Shown here: positions 56,801 through 64,000 of the stretch, one piece after another
Layout: every line of letters starts with the position of its first letter
How positions within the stretch are numbered: position 1 is the stretch's first letter
Assembly (NCBI GenBank): GCA_963755825.1
Contig: CAVWLA010000001.1
Location: 1,116,001 to 1,180,000 of the forward strand
DNA: 64,000 nucleotides
Reading direction: 5' to 3'
Origin: DATBQN01 sp963755825
GTDB lineage: Bacteria > Acidobacteriota > Thermoanaerobaculia > Multivoradales > UBA5704
Made by a program: the position numbers and the translations under genes
The notes under the pieces: generated by a model
Databases searched by the model: none
The model's input: only the letters and a program-made list of their open reading frames with translations
Told to the model about the DNA's origin: nothing

Positions 56801-59800
56801 TGCCGGCCTACATGGTCCCTGGCGACTGGCGGGCGCTCGCCGCGCTGCCGACGAACGCCCACGGCAAGGTCGACCGCCGCGCCCTGGCCGCTGCTGCCGC
56901 CCTCCCCTGGCCGGGCGCCGGCCGAGCCGAGCCGCCCTACGCCGCGCCGCGGACGCCGCTCGAGGAGCGGCTGGCGGCGATCTGGGCGGAGCTCCTCGGC
57001 CGCGAGCGGGCCGGCGTGCACGACGACTTCTTCGCCGCCGGCGGCCATTCGCTGCTCGCCACTCAGGCGCTGTCGCGGCTGCGCGACGCGCTGGGGGTCG
57101 AGCTGCCGGTGGCGGCGCTCTTCGAGTCGCCGACGCCGGCGGGGCTCGCGGCGCGGATCGAGCGCGAGGCCGCGGCGGGGCCGGCGGCGCCGCCGATCAC
57201 CGCCGCGCCGCGCGACGGCGACCCGCCGCTGTCCTTCGCCCAGGAGCGGCTGTGGCTCCTCGATCAGCTCCGCCCTGGCGCCACCTACAACCTGCCCTTC
57301 GCGCTCGATCTCGCCGGGCGCCTCGACGCCGCGGCCTGGGCGGCCGCGGTCGCCGCCGTGGTCCGGCGCCACGAGGCGCTGCGCACCCGCTTCCGCGCCG
57401 TGGCGCACGGCGCCGTCAGCTCTCTTCACACCAGCGCCGAGCCCGACGCCGATCCGGCGGTCGCCGTCGTGCAGATCGTCGATCCCCCAACGGCTCACTG
57501 GACCACCTCGCTCGTCGACCTCTCGCGGCTCGCCGCGCCGAGCCGGGGCGGCGAGGCCGCGCGCTGGACGGCGGCCGAGGCCCGGCGGCCGTTCGACCTC
57601 GCCGCCGGACCGCTCCTCCGCTCGACGCTCCTCCGCCTCGGCGCCGAGGAGCACCGCGCCCTCCTCTCCTTCCACCACATCGTCTCCGACGGCTGGTCGA
57701 CCGCGGTGCTCATCGGCGAGCTCGCGGCGCTCTACGCCGGCAGGGACCTGGCGCCGCTCCCCTGTCAGTACGCCGATTACGCGGTCTGGCAGCGCCGCTG
57801 GCTGACCGGCGAGACGCTCGCCCGCCAGCTCGCCTATTGGCGCCGCGAGCTCGCCGGCGACCTCGCCGTCGAGCTGCCGGGCGACCGTCCGCGGCCGCCG
57901 CACGAGGCGCCGGGCGAGGTCGCTGGCGCTCATCTCCCGGCCGCCGTCCCGCCGCCGCTGGCGAGCGCCCTCGCGGCGCTCGGTCGTCGCGCCGGCGCGA
58001 CGCCCTTCATGGCCCTCCTCGCCGCCTTCGCGGCGCTCGTCGATCGCCTCGCCGGCGGCGGCGGGCGCATCGCCCTCGGCACGCCGATCGCCAACCGCAA
58101 CCGCGCCGAGACCGAGGGGATGGTCGGCTTTTTCGTCAACAGCCTGGTGCTGGTCGCCGACGTCTCCGGCGAGCCGACCTTCGAGACGCTCCTCGGCCGC
58201 CTGCGGGGGACGGCGCTCGGCGCCTACGCGCACCAGGATCTGCCCTTCGAGAAGCTGGTGGCCGAGCTGCGCCCCGAGCGCCGGCTCGACGGCAACCCGC
58301 TCTTCCGCGTCGCCCTCTCGCTCAACCGCCCGCTGCCGCCGCTCGCCACCGCCTCCGCCGCCGGCCTGCCGCTCCGCGGCCGGGCGCGCGAGACCCCCAC
58401 CGGCACGGCGAAGTTCGACCTTGCGCTGGCCCTCGCCGACGAGGCGAGCGGGCTCGCGGGCGTCTGGGAGTACCGCACCGATCTCTTCGACCGCACCACC
58501 GTGGCGCGTTTCGCCGCCGCCTTCGGCCATCTCCTCGCCGACGCCGTGGCCCATCCGAGGCGGCCGATCGGCCGCCTCGACCTGCTGGGGGAGGCCGCGC
58601 GGCACCAGCTGAGCTGCGAGTGGAACGACACCGCGGCGGTCTTTCCGCGCCAGGCGACGCTCGCCGCGCGCTTCGCCCGCCAGGCGGCGCAGACGCCGGA
58701 CGCCGTCGCCCTCGCCGGCCCGGCGCTCGGCGAGGCGGTGAGCTACGGCGAGCTGCGGCGGCGCGCGGCGGTCCTTGCGCGGCGGCTCTCGGCGCGCGGC
58801 GTCGGCGCCGAGAGCCGGGTGGCGCTCGCCCTCCCCCGCTCGGTCGACCTGGTCGTCGCAATCCTCGCCATCCTCGAGGCCGGCGGCGCCTACGTACCGC
58901 TCGATCCCGCCTACCCCGCGGCGCGCCTCGCCTTCATGCTCGCCGACTCGGGCGCCGGTCTGCTCGTCACCCGCCTCACTCGCCGCGGCTTCGACGGCGC
59001 CCTGGAAGACATCGCTCAAGGTGCCGGGGTGCCCGTCCTCGACCTCGACGCGGTCGATCTCGCGGCCGCCGGCGACGATCCCGCCGATGCGGCGGATGGC
59101 CTCTCCGGCGATGCCGACAACCTCGCCTACGTCATGTACACCTCGGGCTCGACCGGAGTGCCGAAGGGGATCGCGGTCACCCATCGCAACGTCGTGCGGC
59201 TGGTCGAGGGGGCGCGCTACGTCGCCTTCGGCCCGCGGCAGGTCTTCCTGCAGCTCGCCCCGGCCTCCTTCGACGCCGCGACGCTCGAGATCTGGGGGCC
59301 GCTCCTCCATGGCGGCCGGCTGGCGCTGGCGCCGCCCGGCCGCGCGACGCTCGCCGAGCTCGCCGCGCTGATCCGCGACCACGGCATCACGACGCTCTGG
59401 CTCACCGCCGGCCTTTTCCACCAGATGGTCGACGAGGAGCTCGCCGGTCTGGCGCCGCTCCGCCAGCTCCTCGCCGGCGGCGACGCGCTGTCGCCGCCGC
59501 GCGTGCGGGCGGCGCTCGCCCGGCTGCCGGGCACCCGCCTGGTCAACGGCTACGGCCCGACCGAGGGGACGACCTTCACCTGCTGCGAGCGGCTGGCGGA
59601 CGCCGGGGCAGGCGGCGTGGTCGCCATCGGGCGGCCGATCGAGAACGCCCGCGTCCACGTTCTCGACGCCCGCCTCGAGGGCCTCCCCATCGGCGTGCCG
59701 GGCGAGCTCTGCCTGGGAGGCGACGGCCTGGCGCGCGGCTATCTCGATCGCCCGGCGCTCACCGCCGAGCGCTTCGTGCCCGATCCGCTGTCGGAGGTCC

Positions 59801-62800
59801 CCGGCGAGCGCCTCTACCGCACCGGCGACCGCGTGCGGCTCCTCCCCGACGGCCGGCTCGATTTCCTCGGCCGCGCCGACGCGCAGGTGAAGATCGCCGG
59901 CCAGCGGATCGAGACGGGGGAGATCGAGGCGGCACTCGCCGCGCATCCGCGGGTGCGACAGAGCGCCGCGGTGGTCGAGGGCGCCGGCGCCGAGGAGAAG
60001 CGGCTCGTCGCCTTCGCCGTGCCCGCCGAGCCGGCGGCCGATGATCCGACGCTGGCGGCCGACATCCGCGCCTGGCTGGCGGCGCGGCTGCCCGAGGCGA
60101 TGGTGCCGGCGCGGATCGTCGTCGTCGACCGCCTGCCGCTCACCGCCAACGGCAAGGTCGACCGCGCCGCTCTCGTCGAGCGCGCCGGGGGCGCGGCACT
60201 GGGAGGAGGAGGAGGCGCCGAGGGGGATCGCACGCCGGTCATGGAGCTCCTCGCCGGGGTGTGGGCCGACCTCCTGCAGCGCGAGCGGGTGGGCGTCCAC
60301 GACAGCTTCTTCGACCTCGGTGGCCACTCGCTCCTCGGCACCCGCCTGATCGCTCGCGTGCGCCATCTCTTCGGCATCGAGCTGTCGCTGCGCGCCCTCT
60401 TCGAAGAGCCGACGGTCGCCGGCCTCGCCGGACTCGTCGAGCGCGGCCTGCAGGGGACGGCGCTCGCCGCGCTGCCGCTCACCGCCGCGCGGCGCGACCC
60501 CGCGGCGGGCGCCGGAGAGACGACGCCAGCGTCGGTCACCCAGCGCCGCCTCTGGTTCCTCCAGCAGCTCGCCCCGGCGGGCTTCTTCCTGAACGTGCCC
60601 CACACCGTGCGCCTGCGCGGCGACCTCGCGGCGCCGGTCCTGGCGCGCGCCCTCTCCGCCATCGTCGCCCGCCACGAGCCGCTGCGCACCTCCTTCGTCA
60701 CCCGCGGCGGCGAGCCGCAGCAGCGCGTCGCGGCGCCGGCGCCGCTCGCCCTGCCGCGGGTCGACCTCGCCGACCTCCCCGCCGGCCGCCGCGAGGCGGC
60801 GGCGCGCCGTCTCGTCGAGGGCGAGGGCGAGCGGCGCTTCGACCTCACCCGCGGCCCGCTCCTCCGCTGCCTGCTCATTCGTCTGGCGCCGGCCGATCAC
60901 GTGCTCGCCCTCGTCCCCCATCACCTCGTCTTCGACGGCTGGTCGTTCGGCATCCTCTTCCGCGAGCTGGGCGAGCTCTATGGCGCCTTCGCCCTCGGCC
61001 GGCCGTCGCCGCTGCCGCCGCTCGCCGTCAGCTACACCGACTTCGCCAGCTGGCAGCGCCGCGTGCTCGCCGGGCCGCTCGGCGAGGAGCAGCTCGCCTA
61101 CTGGCGGCAGAGGCTCTCCGGCCTCCCCGCCCTCGATCTCGTCACCGACCATCCGCGGCCGGCGGTCCCCTCTTTCCGCGGCGACTTCGCGACGCTGGCG
61201 CTGGCGGCGCCGCTCGCCGTTGCGCTGGCGGCGCTCGGCCGCCGCCAGGGCGTGACGCTCTTCATGATCGTCCTCGCGGCATGGCAGACGCTCCTCTGCA
61301 AGCTCTCCGGCCAGCGCGACTTCCCGGTCGGCGCGCCGGTCGCCGGGCGCAGCCGGGCGGAGGTCGAGGGGCTGATCGGCTTCTTCGTCAACACCGTCGT
61401 GCTGCGCTCCGATCTCGCCGGCGGACCGCGCTTCGCCGATCTCCTCGGGCGGACGCGGGAGACGGTGCTCGGCGCCTATGCCCACCAGGACCTGCCGTTC
61501 GAGGAGGTGGTGCTGGCGCTCAAGCCCGAGCGCCACGCCGCCGCCAACCCGATCTTCGAGGTCCTCCTCTCCTTCGAGGAGCCTCCGGCGCTCCCCGCGC
61601 TGCCGGGGCTGGCGCCGGAGCCGTTCGGCTTCCGCTACGACGCCGCGCATTTCGAGCTGATGCTGGTCGTCAGCCGCGCCGTCGTCCCAGAAGGGGCGCG
61701 CGGCGGCGGCCTCTCGCTCACCCTCAGCTTCCGCCGCGACCTCTTCGACGTCACCACGGCGAGCCGCCATCTGGCGCATCTCGCGACGCTCCTCGTTTCC
61801 GGCGCCGCGGCGCCGGAAACGGCGGCGCTGGCGCTGCCGTTCTGGGACGACGGCGCCCGCCACCAGGTGCTCCACGAATGGAGCACCGAGGGCTGGACGG
61901 CGGCGCCGCTGCCGACCGCCGATCGCCTGGCGCTCGCCGCCGCCGGCCGCGCGCCGGACGCCGTGGCGGTGAGCGGCCCTGGCGGTACCCTGAGCTACGG
62001 GGCGCTCGCCGCCTGCGCCGCCGGGGTCGCCGAGCGGCTCCGCCGGCTGGGGGTCGGACGGGGGGCGCGCGTCGCCCTCGCCCTCGAGCGCTCGCCGGAG
62101 CTCGCTGCCGCGGCGCTCGGGGTGCTGGCGCGCGGCGCCGCCTGCCTGGCGATCGATCCCGCCATCCCCGACGCCCGCCTCGCCGAGATCCTCGCCGATG
62201 CCGGCGCCGCGGCGATCGCCGGCCTGCCGGCGACGCTCGTCCGCCGCTTCGGCCCGGAGAGGGGACCCTCGCCGCCGCCGCTCGCGGTCGACATCGAGGC
62301 GATCTGCCGCGCCGCCCTGCGGTCGCTATCGCCGGCGCCCGCGGCCGCCGATCAGCGCCACCGCCTCGCCGCCGCGGCGCACGGCGCGGCCGATCTCGCC
62401 TACGTCATCTACACCTCCGGCTCGACCGGGCGGCCGAAGGGGGTCGAGCTGACCCACGACGGGCTCTCCGACCTCCTCGCCTGGCACTTCGAGCGCTTTC
62501 CCACCACACCGGCCGACCGCGCCTCGTGGGCCGCCAACCCCGGCTTCGACGCCTCGGCCTGGGAGCTGTGGGGGGCGCTCGCCGCCGGCGCCAGCCTGCA
62601 CGTGCCGCCGCCGGCGATCGCCCGCTCGCCGCGCGATCTCTACGCCTGGATGGCGAGCGAGGAGATCACCACCGCCTTCCTCACCACGCCGCTCGCGGAG
62701 GCGGTCGTCCGCCTGGAGCCGCCGCCCGGGCTGGTCCTCCGCCTGCTGGTGACCGGCGGCGACCGCCTGCGCCAGGCCCCGGTCCCAGGCGCGGAGTACA

Positions 62801-63867
62801 CCTTCGTCAACCACTACGGGCCGACGGAGACGACGGTGGTGTCGACCGCCGAGGTGGTCCCACCCGCGGCGCGCTCCGGCGCCACGCCGCCGATCGGCCG
62901 GCCGATCACCGGGGCGGCGATCTATCTCCTCGACGAGGATCTGGCACCGGTGCCGGTCGGCGGCCGCGGCGAGATCTGCCTCGGCGGCCGCTGCCTGGCG
63001 CGCGGCTATCTCGACCGCCCCGAGCTCACTGCCGAGCGCTTCGTCCCGCTCCCCGACTGGGACGGTGCCTCCACGGCTCCCGGCGCCCGCCTCTATCGGT
63101 CGGGCGACTTCGGGCGTCTGCTGGCGGACGGCCGCATCGACTTCCTCGGCCGCGTCGACCGCCAGGTGAAGGTGCGCGGCTTCCGCGTCGAGCTGGGGGA
63201 GATCGAGGCGCAGCTCGCGGCGCACCCGGCGTGGCGGGAGGCGGCGATCCTCGTCGAGGAGTCGCCGGCCGGCAGCCGGCTCGTCGCCTGCGTCGTCCCG
63301 CGCGTCTCAGGCGCTGTCTCCGGCTCGGCGCCGGACCCCGCGGCCCTCCGCGACCACCTGCGCGGCCTGCTCCCCGACTACATGGTGCCGGCGCTCTTCG
63401 TCGCCGTCGACTCCCTGCCGCTCAACCCCAACGGCAAGCTCGACCGCGCCGCGCTCGCCCGCCTCGCGGCGCAGGCTGCAACGCACGCCGGCGACGACCG
63501 CGGCGAGGCCGCCGCGGCGGAGCTGCCGCAGGGCCACGTCGAGCTCTTCCTCGCCCGCCTGTGGCGCGAGGTGCTGCGGCTGCCGGAGGCGATGGCTCTC
63601 CGCGCCGAGGACAACTTCTTCGACCTCGGCGGCCAGTCTCTCGCCATGGTCGCCGTGCACGAGAGGATCCGCGCCGAGCTCGACGCCGAGCTGCCGCTCG
63701 TCGAGCTCTTCGAGCACACCACGATCCGCAGCCTGGCGGCGCGGCTCTCCGGCGGCGCGGCGGAGCCGGCGGCGGCGGGCGACCTCGCCGAGCGGGCCGA
63801 GCGCCAGCGCCAGGCGCCGGCCTGGAAAGAGCGCGCCCGGCAGGCGCGGCGCCGGACGGCGTCATGA
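53833..63867 (+). CDS. Three-module NRPS: C-A-PCP x3, no thioesterase
   Basis: About 3344 residues from the ATG at 53833 (23 nt after the PKS stop; weak ribosome site, ATGs at 53842 and 53851 possible). C1 has HHIVADG near 153; A1 about 485-1020 (YTSGTTGAPK, YGPTEATI, Lys1012); PCP1 Ser1073. C2 HHIVSDG near 1281; A2 about 1590-2115 (YTSGSTGVPKG, Lys2108); PCP2 Ser2166. C3 HHLVFDG near 2363; A3 about 2690-3205 (YTSGSTGRPKG, Lys3202); PCP3 Ser3269. An Arg-rich tail after PCP3 (about 40 residues) may dock. By-eye specificity codes: A1 DIFHYGLILK, A2 DALWLGGTFK (Val-like), A3 DAWFVGHVVK (Leu-like). There is no epimerase or TE, so chain release is encoded elsewhere. All core catalytic motifs are intact. 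Confidence 0.93.
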   Translation: MAGMAEMAEVAVGDETSELPLSFGQERLWFIERLVPGSAAYNIPLVLELSGDFDRGAWAAALGWARRRHESLRTTFAEAEEGVVQRIATADPAPPPIPEIDLRGLSADASGRETDRLIAEEVRRPFDLVRGPLLRAAIVAAAPRRTVAFVTVHHIVADGWSLALLLDELAARYGELVAARAAAPTAAGLPLEIPLDLQYGDYAVWQREWLTEEVLAEPLAYFRAALAGVPPVLALPSDRPRPAVQSFRGRRRGGTLSAEEVARLGIVGRESGATLFMTLLAGLAAVLHRHADAAAVPIGLPVAGRGRTELEKIVGLFVNTLVICPRLSPELPFRDLLAGVREAALGAYAREHLPFERLVEALKAGSSLSHNPIFQVIFAFQAESQPTPRFADLESGLLTFDAGTARVDLALAAEPAEDGGLNASLELATDLFDPATGARLLAHWGELLAGAAASPAAPLGELPLLAAAERHQLTAEWSGAPPAHRIASELGADAAAAHVLVRWAARVATAPQTAAVARWRTGGAAGAAALDGILSAAELDRLSSRLARRLRALGAAEESRLGICLERSPALAAAMLGVWKAGAAYVPLDPLLPDARLAFMIGDGVGGAGDTPAAARIVVTSAALAPRLAGLAIAGSDGSRLTTVTLDGLDEGEPADPAPVRRGDLAYLLYTSGTTGAPKAVLVSHRGLAWTLGAVAPWFAAGDRMPCLAPFSFDIFLFELLAPVLAGGTAVLFDLQPTLDVAALAAALPAMTQLHAVPALARQIAAAVSRHESGAAAARAGGRLRRLYVGGDAVPADLPPALAAAFPAARVTILYGPTEATILAACGEPETTPEAALAADRRLIGRPLAGAEITLCDAGGLPVPIGVPGEIRIGGPGVARGYHGQAELTAERFVPRAGGGRLYRSGDLARRLHDGRIDFLGRLDQQVKVRGFRIEPEEIEAALGGHPAVAGAAVALAADAAGSRLAAYVVLRSGHAATAADLAEHLRARLPAYMVPGDWRALAALPTNAHGKVDRRALAAAAALPWPGAGRAEPPYAAPRTPLEERLAAIWAELLGRERAGVHDDFFAAGGHSLLATQALSRLRDALGVELPVAALFESPTPAGLAARIEREAAAGPAAPPITAAPRDGDPPLSFAQERLWLLDQLRPGATYNLPFALDLAGRLDAAAWAAAVAAVVRRHEALRTRFRAVAHGAVSSLHTSAEPDADPAVAVVQIVDPPTAHWTTSLVDLSRLAAPSRGGEAARWTAAEARRPFDLAAGPLLRSTLLRLGAEEHRALLSFHHIVSDGWSTAVLIGELAALYAGRDLAPLPCQYADYAVWQRRWLTGETLARQLAYWRRELAGDLAVELPGDRPRPPHEAPGEVAGAHLPAAVPPPLASALAALGRRAGATPFMALLAAFAALVDRLAGGGGRIALGTPIANRNRAETEGMVGFFVNSLVLVADVSGEPTFETLLGRLRGTALGAYAHQDLPFEKLVAELRPERRLDGNPLFRVALSLNRPLPPLATASAAGLPLRGRARETPTGTAKFDLALALADEASGLAGVWEYRTDLFDRTTVARFAAAFGHLLADAVAHPRRPIGRLDLLGEAARHQLSCEWNDTAAVFPRQATLAARFARQAAQTPDAVALAGPALGEAVSYGELRRRAAVLARRLSARGVGAESRVALALPRSVDLVVAILAILEAGGAYVPLDPAYPAARLAFMLADSGAGLLVTRLTRRGFDGALEDIAQGAGVPVLDLDAVDLAAAGDDPADAADGLSGDADNLAYVMYTSGSTGVPKGIAVTHRNVVRLVEGARYVAFGPRQVFLQLAPASFDAATLEIWGPLLHGGRLALAPPGRATLAELAALIRDHGITTLWLTAGLFHQMVDEELAGLAPLRQLLAGGDALSPPRVRAALARLPGTRLVNGYGPTEGTTFTCCERLADAGAGGVVAIGRPIENARVHVLDARLEGLPIGVPGELCLGGDGLARGYLDRPALTAERFVPDPLSEVPGERLYRTGDRVRLLPDGRLDFLGRADAQVKIAGQRIETGEIEAALAAHPRVRQSAAVVEGAGAEEKRLVAFAVPAEPAADDPTLAADIRAWLAARLPEAMVPARIVVVDRLPLTANGKVDRAALVERAGGAALGGGGGAEGDRTPVMELLAGVWADLLQRERVGVHDSFFDLGGHSLLGTRLIARVRHLFGIELSLRALFEEPTVAGLAGLVERGLQGTALAALPLTAARRDPAAGAGETTPASVTQRRLWFLQQLAPAGFFLNVPHTVRLRGDLAAPVLARALSAIVARHEPLRTSFVTRGGEPQQRVAAPAPLALPRVDLADLPAGRREAAARRLVEGEGERRFDLTRGPLLRCLLIRLAPADHVLALVPHHLVFDGWSFGILFRELGELYGAFALGRPSPLPPLAVSYTDFASWQRRVLAGPLGEEQLAYWRQRLSGLPALDLVTDHPRPAVPSFRGDFATLALAAPLAVALAALGRRQGVTLFMIVLAAWQTLLCKLSGQRDFPVGAPVAGRSRAEVEGLIGFFVNTVVLRSDLAGGPRFADLLGRTRETVLGAYAHQDLPFEEVVLALKPERHAAANPIFEVLLSFEEPPALPALPGLAPEPFGFRYDAAHFELMLVVSRAVVPEGARGGGLSLTLSFRRDLFDVTTASRHLAHLATLLVSGAAAPETAALALPFWDDGARHQVLHEWSTEGWTAAPLPTADRLALAAAGRAPDAVAVSGPGGTLSYGALAACAAGVAERLRRLGVGRGARVALALERSPELAAAALGVLARGAACLAIDPAIPDARLAEILADAGAAAIAGLPATLVRRFGPERGPSPPPLAVDIEAICRAALRSLSPAPAAADQRHRLAAAAHGAADLAYVIYTSGSTGRPKGVELTHDGLSDLLAWHFERFPTTPADRASWAANPGFDASAWELWGALAAGASLHVPPPAIARSPRDLYAWMASEEITTAFLTTPLAEAVVRLEPPPGLVLRLLVTGGDRLRQAPVPGAEYTFVNHYGPTETTVVSTAEVVPPAARSGATPPIGRPITGAAIYLLDEDLAPVPVGGRGEICLGGRCLARGYLDRPELTAERFVPLPDWDGASTAPGARLYRSGDFGRLLADGRIDFLGRVDRQVKVRGFRVELGEIEAQLAAHPAWREAAILVEESPAGSRLVACVVPRVSGAVSGSAPDPAALRDHLRGLLPDYMVPALFVAVDSLPLNPNGKLDRAALARLAAQAATHAGDDRGEAAAAELPQGHVELFLARLWREVLRLPEAMALRAEDNFFDLGGQSLAMVAVHERIRAELDAELPLVELFEHTTIRSLAARLSGGAAEPAAAGDLAERAERQRQAPAWKERARQARRRTAS

Positions 63868-64000
63868 GCGGCACCTTGGAGAGTGGAGAGCACGCCGTCC
63901 CCGCTGCCTGGAAAGGGAAGCCCATGTTCCGCATCGTCCTCGTCAACATGCCCTTCACCGCGGTCGAGTTCCCGTCGATCGCCCTCACCCAGCTCCAGGC
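63864..64000 (+). CDS. B12-binding/radical SAM protein, N-terminus only
   Basis: The ATG at 63864 overlaps the NRPS stop (ATGA); a second ATG at 63924 with GGAAAGGGAAG upstream is also possible. After about 20 residues the sequence reads FRIVLVNMPFTAVEFPSIAL, which matches the start of cobalamin-binding radical SAM enzymes of the RiPP-maturation/C-methyltransferase group (VxMPFxxxxxPSIAL). Only about 45 residues are in the window and the CxxxCxxC motif is outside. If right, it would methylate or rearrange an unactivated carbon of the peptide-polyketide. Confidence 0.55.
   Translation, partial: MSGTLESGEHAVPAAWKGKPMFRIVLVNMPFTAVEFPSIALTQLQ

Noticed and set aside
54889..61875. 2328-residue minus-strand open frame opposite the NRPS
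   Set aside because: Same codon-bias artefact; all catalytic NRPS motifs are on the plus strand.

Overview
The window is GC-rich bacterial DNA, most likely from an Acidobacteriota genome. This is inference: it carries four separate FtsX/MacB-like permeases of the ADOP type (acidobacterial duplicated orphan permease), one of them paired with a PadR regulator. It also holds a sedolisin-like peptidase remnant, a beta-helix protein pair, and an esterase with an Acidobacteria-style C-terminal domain. No tRNA, rRNA, CRISPR array or insertion sequence was seen.

Layout. (1) 1-7922, minus strand: a head-to-tail gene run consisting of a beta-helix secreted protein, a thioredoxin-fold protein, an ADOP permease, a 30-residue cysteine-rich peptide with an excellent ribosome binding site, a second beta-helix paralogue, a gluconate-dehydrogenase-subunit-3-like protein and a GMC oxidoreductase that leaves the window. 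It looks like an undescribed peptide or secreted-factor locus. (2) 8-17 kb: a KANL3/Tex30-like hydrolase, a POT peptide transporter, a DUF983 protein, a BTRD1-like repeat protein, hydantoinase B, an HD protein, an esterase and SufT, with two kinds of 21-bp-phased DNA repeats. (3) 17.4-25 kb: a decayed S53 peptidase gene, a PadR + ADOP pair, a VOC-fold protein and a decayed Ig-like adhesin gene. (4) 25-41 kb: housekeeping genes (dnaE, pgsA, hfq, miaA, comEC) with an ADOP permease and small secreted proteins. (5) 41.2-64 kb, plus strand: a biosynthetic operon made of an ADOP permease, a type I PKS (KS-AT-degenerate KR split by a methyltransferase-ACP), a second PKS (KS-AT-ACP-luciferase-like monooxygenase), a three-module NRPS (C-A-T x3, no thioesterase) and the start of a B12/radical-SAM gene that overlaps the NRPS stop.

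The biosynthetic genes join almost without gaps (26 nt, 4-nt overlap, 23 nt, 4-nt overlap), so they probably act as one assembly line. A C-methylated beta-keto unit is extended and oxidised by a flavin monooxygenase, and three amino acids are then added; the second A domain reads as Val-like and the third as Leu-like. Release and final tailoring must be encoded outside the window. A dispersed palindromic element (GGTGCCAGGTACC or GGTGCCAGGCACC) occurs both between and inside genes, including the PKS and sufT, and is read there in different frames, so it behaves as a DNA element and not a protein motif.
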